From positions 52,282,646 to 52,346,645 of the forward strand of contig OY970821.1 in NCBI GenBank assembly GCA_963853835.1: a stretch of DNA of 64,000 nt. The letters are read 5' to 3'. A model generated the notes under the pieces. That model searched no databases. It had not been told where the DNA came from and saw only the letters and a program-made list of their open reading frames with translations. Source of the DNA: Calendula officinalis (Eukaryota; Streptophyta; Magnoliopsida; Asterales; Asteraceae). Every line of letters begins with the position of its first letter. Position 1 is the stretch's first letter. Shown here one piece after another: positions 57,930-64,000 of this stretch. Both the position numbers and the translations under genes were made by a program.

Positions 57930-59797
57930 TCCGATTCAGTGCAGAACCATTTAAAGGTGCAGAACAACAGAACCATCTTAAGATTAGATCTTGACCGTTT
58001 ATAATATCATCGATGGTTACGAATAAAGATGAATCTTGAGTTTTTTTAATTATTTTTTCCACCGGATATTTTGTTATTATTAGGGTTAGTTTTGGAATTT
58101 TCAGTATGGAGATATTTTACAAATTTAAATCAATATTATAATGCCATTCTTGTGCATTTAGTCAGGAGATAATGATAAGAACCGTTCCTCATCTTACGCT
58201 TCTTCCATTCCAATTACGGTGTAATTTATCAACAAAATATCCGATATCTTTTATAATATTTAGTCTTTGTGTAAAATAAAGCGTGAAATCACGGCGATCG
58301 TATCACTGTGATATTCAATTTTGCGAATTAGGGTTTTTACAGTTGACGGACGGACGAGATAGTCTGAAACTGAAGATTCAACAAGAATGTGCGGTTTGTA
58401 AACTTCTATTGTATGGTGTTTTATTTTCGATTATATTAATTTCGTTATGGTTTTCACCCGAAACCCTTAGATTTGGTGTATAACTGAACAATTTTTTCAA
58501 TTATTTTGAGATTTTTCGCTAGTGTACCGTCAAAATAGCATGTAATCGATTATGAGGTTTTTGATTTACTGTATTATTTGATATTTGTGTTTTTCGATTT
58601 GAGTATACATAATGTATACCGATGCATGTTGTTTAAATTCGGGCAAAATTTTATTCACAGTTTGAGTATACATAAATTCTATTCACATTTTATGTAAATG
58701 TATCCCAGTACATCAATTCATGTTAGTAGACATTTTTATTTCATGTGAGTAGGTAATCGTTTTTGGTGTAGTATATTTGTTATATTATCTGACACCGGTG
58801 GAATATGTTTACAATGTACCGAATTTACATACTTGCATGTTCATGTATTTTGTTAATTATGTTTGATAAAAGAAATATGTTAAAAATCTGGATTGCTACT
58901 GAAACCCAGCCCATTTGCATTCCACAATCCAAAATGATGCAGTTGTATGTTTTTCAGATTTAAATAGGTCATATTATGTTTTGTTTTGTTTTCAGTTAAT
59001 TACAACGAAAATCGGAGGCCTAAACCGGTTGTCATAGTCGGTATGTTGGTTTGATTTATCATTGTATGTATTTAATCTAATGTATGATATTTGTTCAGAT
59101 TTAGATGATGAAGAAAAAGATCGACTTGATCATAAACGGAAAGGGAACTCAAGGTTGGTGAATCATCTAACCGAGATGAAGCTAATGTTATTCGTGCAAC
59201 AATATCGTGTTGAATCTTAAAAATTCTTAATCAATATCGTGTTATACATTTGATGTTTTTGATATTACATTTGATGTTTCTGTCATTACTGCATTTGATG
59301 TTTTTGTCATTATTAAATTTAATATTAAAGTGTTTTCGTATAAACATTGTATGTATTGAAAGTGTAAACATTGTATGTATTTGGGTCAGCATCATATAAT
59401 GATTATTTTACGTAACACATTTCGTACAATACTCATTGCCTAATACCAAAAACATCTTATGTTCCATAGATTTTACATCTTATTTATTTTAAACTAATTT
59501 TATGTTAAATATCACGATCAATCACTATATGTTGAATACGTCTGATTACAGCCGCAAACATCTAATGTATTTAACTTGGAAATTAATTTCGTGATTTTGA
59601 TTAAAAAAACCGACTTCCAATGTTTTAAGGAATCCAGCGCACAATGATTGTATTTCCATAGATAACCGATTTGTGCAATTTGACTTAAATGCCATTTTCG
59701 TTTAATAATAATAAAAACATATTAATTATTAGTTGTTGCGATATGATTAGCTGGAAGAGGGTTCTGCGGTTCTGCAGCTTAAATTTGTTCTGCGCTG

Positions 59798-59800
<3 letters not shown>
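57927..59800. mobile_element. T2: TIR element, same family as T4
   Basis: Inverted ends at about 57932-57976 and 59761-59800 share GCAGAACC / GGTTCTGC and TTAAA blocks. It is about 1.9 kb and flanked by (TA)n. The right third (59080-59800) is closely similar to 61215-62000 in T4, while the left two thirds differ. No transposase. A possible captured exon is listed separately. Confidence 0.78.
59099..59153 (+). other. exon-like block in T2
   Basis: Preceded by TTGTTCAG and followed by GTTGGTG, 55 bp. One frame encodes LDDEEKDRLDHKRKGNS. An equal-length copy lies in T4 at 61231-61285 with one visible difference. Confidence 0.45.

Positions 59801-59865
<65 letters not shown>
59801..59865. repeat. 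(TA)n microsatellite
   Basis: Between T2 and T3. Confidence 0.97.
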
Positions 59866-59868
<3 letters not shown>

Positions 59869-59897
59869 TTTAAAATTAAAAAGATGTTTTTAAAATT

Positions 59898-60172
59898 GAA
59901 CCGTTTAAAGGTGCAGAACCGCAGAACCATCCTAACATCTAATGTTTTCTATGTTATACATCAGTTGTACATTTTCATACACGCTGTAACCATCCTAACA
60001 TCCAATGTTTCCAATTTTTTATAAAAAATATATTTATATATTATGTGTATAAAAAATCGGAAACATTGGATGTTAGGATGGTTACAGCGTGTATGAAAAT
60101 GTACAACTTATGTATAACATAGAAAACATGGATGTTAGGATGGTTCTGCGGTTCTGCACCTTTAAACGGTTC
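59898..60172. mobile_element. T3: 275-bp fold-back element
   Basis: Arms of about 125 bp (59898-60022 and 60048-60172) are nearly perfect inverted repeats with a loop of about 25 bp. The outer parts carry the same GCAGAACCGCAGAACC text as the ends of T2 and T4, so T3 looks like a T2/T4 end duplicated head to head. It is non-coding and flanked by (TA)n. Confidence 0.88.
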
Positions 60173-60185
60173 TTCGCTGAATCGG

Positions 60186-60314
<129 letters not shown>

Positions 60315-60894
60315 TCCAATTCAACGCAGAACCCATTTAAGATACAGAACCGCAGAACTCAATCTTACTCCTTTTAATTTTAAATTGAACGGTCAGGATT
60401 AATCGTATCATTTTTGTAAATAAAATTAATTATATTTATAGTAAAAAGTAAATAAAAGGGTAAGATAGACATTTTACAAAAAATAATAATGATAATTCTC
60501 CCTACTTTCTAGCATAACCTATCTCCCTCTCTCTTAGAAACCGTATACCCTCTCCATATTCTCTCATTCATCCCTCTCTCCCATAACCCTAGCCACCACA
60601 TCTCTTCCTTTTCACTCTCGTAAATATCCGGCGACCTCCACCATCGAGAAACAAATACTGTTACGCGTGCTAGCATGCGAGATAAAAAGGTGTGTAGAAA
60701 TAACCGATGATGATGATGATCTTGTTAGGTCAAAGAGTTTTATCGATGAAGATCTTGATGAACCTAAAGGCCCGTGTTTGTTGGTTTTAGATGGGTACTT
60801 TGGAGGTTCTGGTGTTTTTTATTGTTAATTTGAGGATTACGAATGTTAGGAAAATCTAATTATTAATTAACTCCCAAAATTATAAATTTTACAG

Positions 60895-60947
60895 TGGATG
60901 AAGAGGTGTAGAGACGAATATGTTAACGGTGGTGCTTTTCAATACAA
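60895..60947 (+). other. exon-like block in T4
   Basis: Bounded by TTTTACAG and the perfect donor GTAAGT. It encodes WMKRCRDEYVNGGAFQY in one frame. It does not join in frame with the next block at 61231-61285, so it may be UTR or decayed. Confidence 0.45.
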
Positions 60948-61230
60948 GTAAGTCTTAAATTCAGTATGCAGTTGACATTATATGTATTTGATTTTGTAAT
61001 ACGTTAGTTTTTGTTATTTTATCCTCTGATTTTGTTAATTTCATTAGGGTTTTCTTTAGATTCTGTATCCGATTTTATTAATTTTGTTATTTGATTTGCT
61101 CAGATTTTGTATCCGATTTTGTATCCGATTTTGTTATTTGATTTGTTCAGATTTTTGTTATTTGATTTGTTATTTGATTTGTTCAGATTTTGTATCCGAT
61201 TTTGTTAATTTTGTTATATGATTTGTTCAG

Positions 61231-61285
61231 ATTTAGATGATGAAGAAAAAGATCGACTTGATCATAAACGGAAAGGGAACGCAAG
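61231..61285 (+). other. exon-like block in T4, copy of that in T2
   Basis: Same 55-bp block, same TTGTTCAG acceptor and GTTGGTG donor as 59099-59153. Confidence 0.45.
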
Positions 61286-62003
61286 GTTGGTGAATCATCT
61301 AACCGAGATGAAGCTAATGTTATTCGTGCAGCAATATCGTGTTAAATCTTAAAAATTTTTAATCAATATCGTGTTATACATTTGATGTTATTGATATTAC
61401 ATTTGATGTTTCTGTCATTACTGCATTTGATGTTTTTGTCATTATTAAATTTGATATTAAAGTGTTTTCGTATAAACATTGTATGTATTGAAAGTGTAAA
61501 ACATTGTATGTATTTGGGCCAGCATCATATGATGATTATTTTACGTATGACATTTCGTACAATACTCATTGCCTAATACCAAAAACATCGTATGTTCCAT
61601 AGATTTTACATCTTATTTATTTTAAACTAATTTTTCGTTAAATATCACGATCAATCACCGTATGTTGAATACGTCTGATTACAGGCCGCAAACATCCAAT
61701 GTATTTACCTTGGAAATTACAAATTACCGCACATACAATGAATGTTTTATTAATTACATGAATGTTAAAAAAAACTCACAATTAATTTCGTGATATTGAT
61801 AAAAAAAACTAACTTCCCATGTTTTAAGGAATCCAGCGCACAATGATTGTATTTCCATAGATAACCGATTTGTGCAATTTGACTTAAATACCCTTTTTGT
61901 TTAATAATAATAACAACATATTAATTATTAATTGCTGCGATATGATTGGCTGGAAGAGGGTTCTGCGGTTCTGCAGCTTAAATTGGTTCTGCGCTGAATC
62001 GCA

Positions 62004-62004
<1 letters not shown>

Positions 62005-62091
<87 letters not shown>
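62005..62091. repeat. (TA)n microsatellite
   Basis: About 43 TA units, right flank of T4. Confidence 0.97.
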
Positions 62092-62093
<2 letters not shown>

Positions 62094-62215
62094 ATTTTTT
62101 TTAATATTTTAAATGAAATGAATTTTAAAAGATAAAATAGTTTATACGTATTTAAATTAGATTAAGTTAAAATACATATATATAAATTAGATATAATGTT
62201 CTTATTAGAATATTA

Positions 62216-62528
62216 CTTCCTCCGTATCAAAATAAGTGACACAAATTGGCTTACACATTTTTTGAGGTAAAAGATTAAAGTAGAGGTTAAAATAGATTAA
62301 AGTACGTAGTTAGTGGAGAATGGGTCCCACTTTTCTTGAATAAAGTGATATTAATGAGTTTTAAAAGTAAAAGTAAGGGTATAAGGGTGATTTCACTTTA
62401 TTAAAGTGGATAGTTAGTGGGTATGGGTCCCACTATTTTTACCAAAAAAGGAAAGTTTTCAAAGTGTGTCACTTATTTTGATACACCCTAAAAAGGAAAG
62501 TGTGTCACTTATTTTGATACGGAGGAAG
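62216..62528. mobile_element. Stowaway-type MITE
   Basis: 313 bp with 28-bp perfect inverted ends starting CTTCCTCCGTATC and TA duplicated on both sides (62214-62215 and 62529-62530). A third copy of the end motif lies internally at about 62463-62484, and GTTAGTGG..GGGTCCCACT occurs twice, so part of the element is internally duplicated. Tc1/mariner-derived, non-coding. Confidence 0.93.
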
Positions 62529-62530
62529 TA

Positions 62531-64000
62531 TATGGTTTTAAAGAAAGAGATATATATATATATAAGTAATTACACAAAAAAATATTATAAGGTTTTAATA
62601 AGATTTAATTAAAAATGGCAGATAAGTAATTACATAAAAAAAAAAGAAAAAAGAAAAAAAAAAGATGAATTTGTTCACCCCTAAAAAATCTCCCACTCTC
62701 TCACCTCTCTCCATATATCTCGTTTCTTCATCTTCACAACTCTAAATTAGGTTTTTTTTTCTTAATCTCTTTATCCTCTCCGTCTTCCCCTCGATTGTGA
62801 TTTGCGGCGGCACCATCACCGGAGATGCAATCGATCCAGCAACATCGAATAGCGAATTGATTATCACATGATCGTATGATTCATTGAGGTATTAAACCAG
62901 ATCCCGCCGCACCACCACCACTAGATCTCGCAACATCACCACCTATGTCTCCATCTCTGTATATTCCGCCTCAGCACATCCTCTATCTCGATTTGTACGG
63001 TGGCGGGTTTTTGTTCGAGTTATTCTGTTGAGCTAAGGATTTCTGACGCCGTTGTCGGCGCCGATGGAAAGAGGTATGTATCTATATCTGTTTTTTTTTT
63101 AAATTGTGTATGTATGTGTAATTCTAAGGTTCTGTAGTTATAGTTTATAAATTGCGAGCTTTAGATTGTCATCATAATATGGTTTTTCTTCATAGCAATC
63201 GATACCTGATGTTTCACGGTTCTTCACCGAATACTCCATAAAATTGCTAATTCTTGGGAGTTTATCAATTTTTAATCGTTACCTCTTTCTCCTAACATAC
63301 AATTTGATTTATCAATTTATGCTTTCTTGTGTGTTAGTAATTTCTCATTTTAAACATTGTACTTTTTTTTTTTTTGTTGCAGCTCTTAACAGTTTCATGT
63401 TATTAGAGACTTTGAGTGACCATCTTAATGTTGCTAATAAACAAAATGCATGATGACGTTGTTAGTGCCAGAAATACTACGAAGCCAATACGAAGGTGGC
63501 AGTAAATCTGTTAGTGCTGGCGATACGAATCCGGCTGGCTAATTTCCTAGCACTGATCGTTCAAGGTAAGTTGTGGTTTGTTGTTTTGTAACTCTGGTGC
63601 ATGTGAAATAATGGCAATGTGGCTCCAAATTTCAAAGCAACGTCATTATGTTGACTTTATAAAAGTCATAATTCAAATTCAATAACTAAAGGTTGTTAGT
63701 TACGGTGTTTTGGTGTTAACTAATTTTGTTGAAATCGCAGATGATGAAATCTAGTGTTGTCTTTCACTCTCGTACTGATAAAGGAAAACTGAAATAAGCA
63801 GTTAGTTTTGCGACATATGTGTTAATCATTATTTTTACTTTTCATATATGTTTTGTTATTGTTTCGATATGTAAATTTTCTTAGTGCAATTTTTATACAT
63901 TGATGTTTTTTGGTTACATCTATGTTATCGGTAAACTCGTTTCGACTTTACGGATTTATACATCTATGTTCTCTCAAACACATATTCACAATTGGTTTAT
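62531..64000. other. unresolved right end, gene-like UTR and splice signals
   Basis: CT-rich sequence (62690-62800) leads into GC-richer text with CCGCCGCACC and GGCGCCGATGG (62810-63070), typical of plant 5' exons. AAAGAG/GTATGTATC near 63070 is a donor-like site, TTTTTGTTGCAG near 63382 an acceptor-like site, and CAAG/GTAAGTTG near 63566 a donor. No frame of useful length joins them, and no protein family was recognised. It could be the start of a host gene running off the window, or another gene fragment carried by a T-type element. Confidence 0.35.

Noticed and set aside
57634..58062. Long YIYIYI ORFs on both strands (also near 59685-60377 and 61897-62094)
   Set aside because: They translate (TA)n microsatellites and have no protein-like composition.

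Overview
This window looks like repeat-dense, intergenic chromatin of a flowering plant, most likely a eudicot. I could not support a single intact host gene, rRNA or tRNA. The evidence for a plant is the repertoire: Tekay-like chromovirus, Ty1/copia elements primed by initiator-Met tRNA, Sirevirus-like elements with large gag and extra 3' ORFs, CACTA and Stowaway elements, and TIR elements seated in (TA)n arrays. The species cannot be named from sequence alone.

Left part (1-14880). A Gypsy-type LTR (G1) runs in from the left edge to 4868. It carries a very young non-autonomous LTR element, N (1719-4392, TSD CTATC). G1 has landed in the reverse transcriptase of a minus-strand Tekay-like element, G2 (4869-10658). 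G2 retains a 2.6-kb LTR, a leader ORF, a gag with an apparent 92-bp GT-AG intron, a protease and part of RT. G2 in turn lies beside or inside a third minus-strand Gypsy element, G3: a PBS, an LTR stub and a 3.8-kb coding-free, strand-asymmetric internal region.

Middle part (14880-54107). This is a nest at least four levels deep, rebuilt from LTR pairs and target-site duplications. Z is a remnant of a Sirevirus-like accessory ORF split between 18776-18901 and 53788-54107. It contains copia Y (18902-53787, TSD GAGCT/GAACT). Y's 3' LTR contains X (23000-53581, TSD ATACC), a Sirevirus-like element that keeps gag and the extra ORFs but has lost pol. X contains A (23089-34563, TSD GTTCC; a nearly complete 11.5-kb Sirevirus-like element), W (35591-43422, minus strand, TSD TTTGG; a decayed copia) and a CACTA-type element (49911-51594, TSD AAA). 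A further element, U, ends in a short LTR near 18503-18775.

Right part (54108-64000). A copia 5' LTR (V) with its PBS and a repeat-bearing leader is followed by four TIR elements embedded in long (TA)n microsatellites. One of these is an almost perfect 275-bp fold-back. A Stowaway MITE follows, then an unresolved stretch with plant-gene-like UTR and splice-site features.

How the pieces relate. A looks like the best template for an autonomous Sirevirus-like family: gag, PR-IN-RT-RH and two accessory ORFs behind what looks like an internal TATA promoter. X, Z and probably N are relatives that lost pol or all coding capacity. A and N share a palindromic LTR motif and a TATA box held in a dyad. 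Approximate LTR divergence counted by eye (N 2 differences, A 4/507, W about 33/625, X more) agrees with the nesting order.
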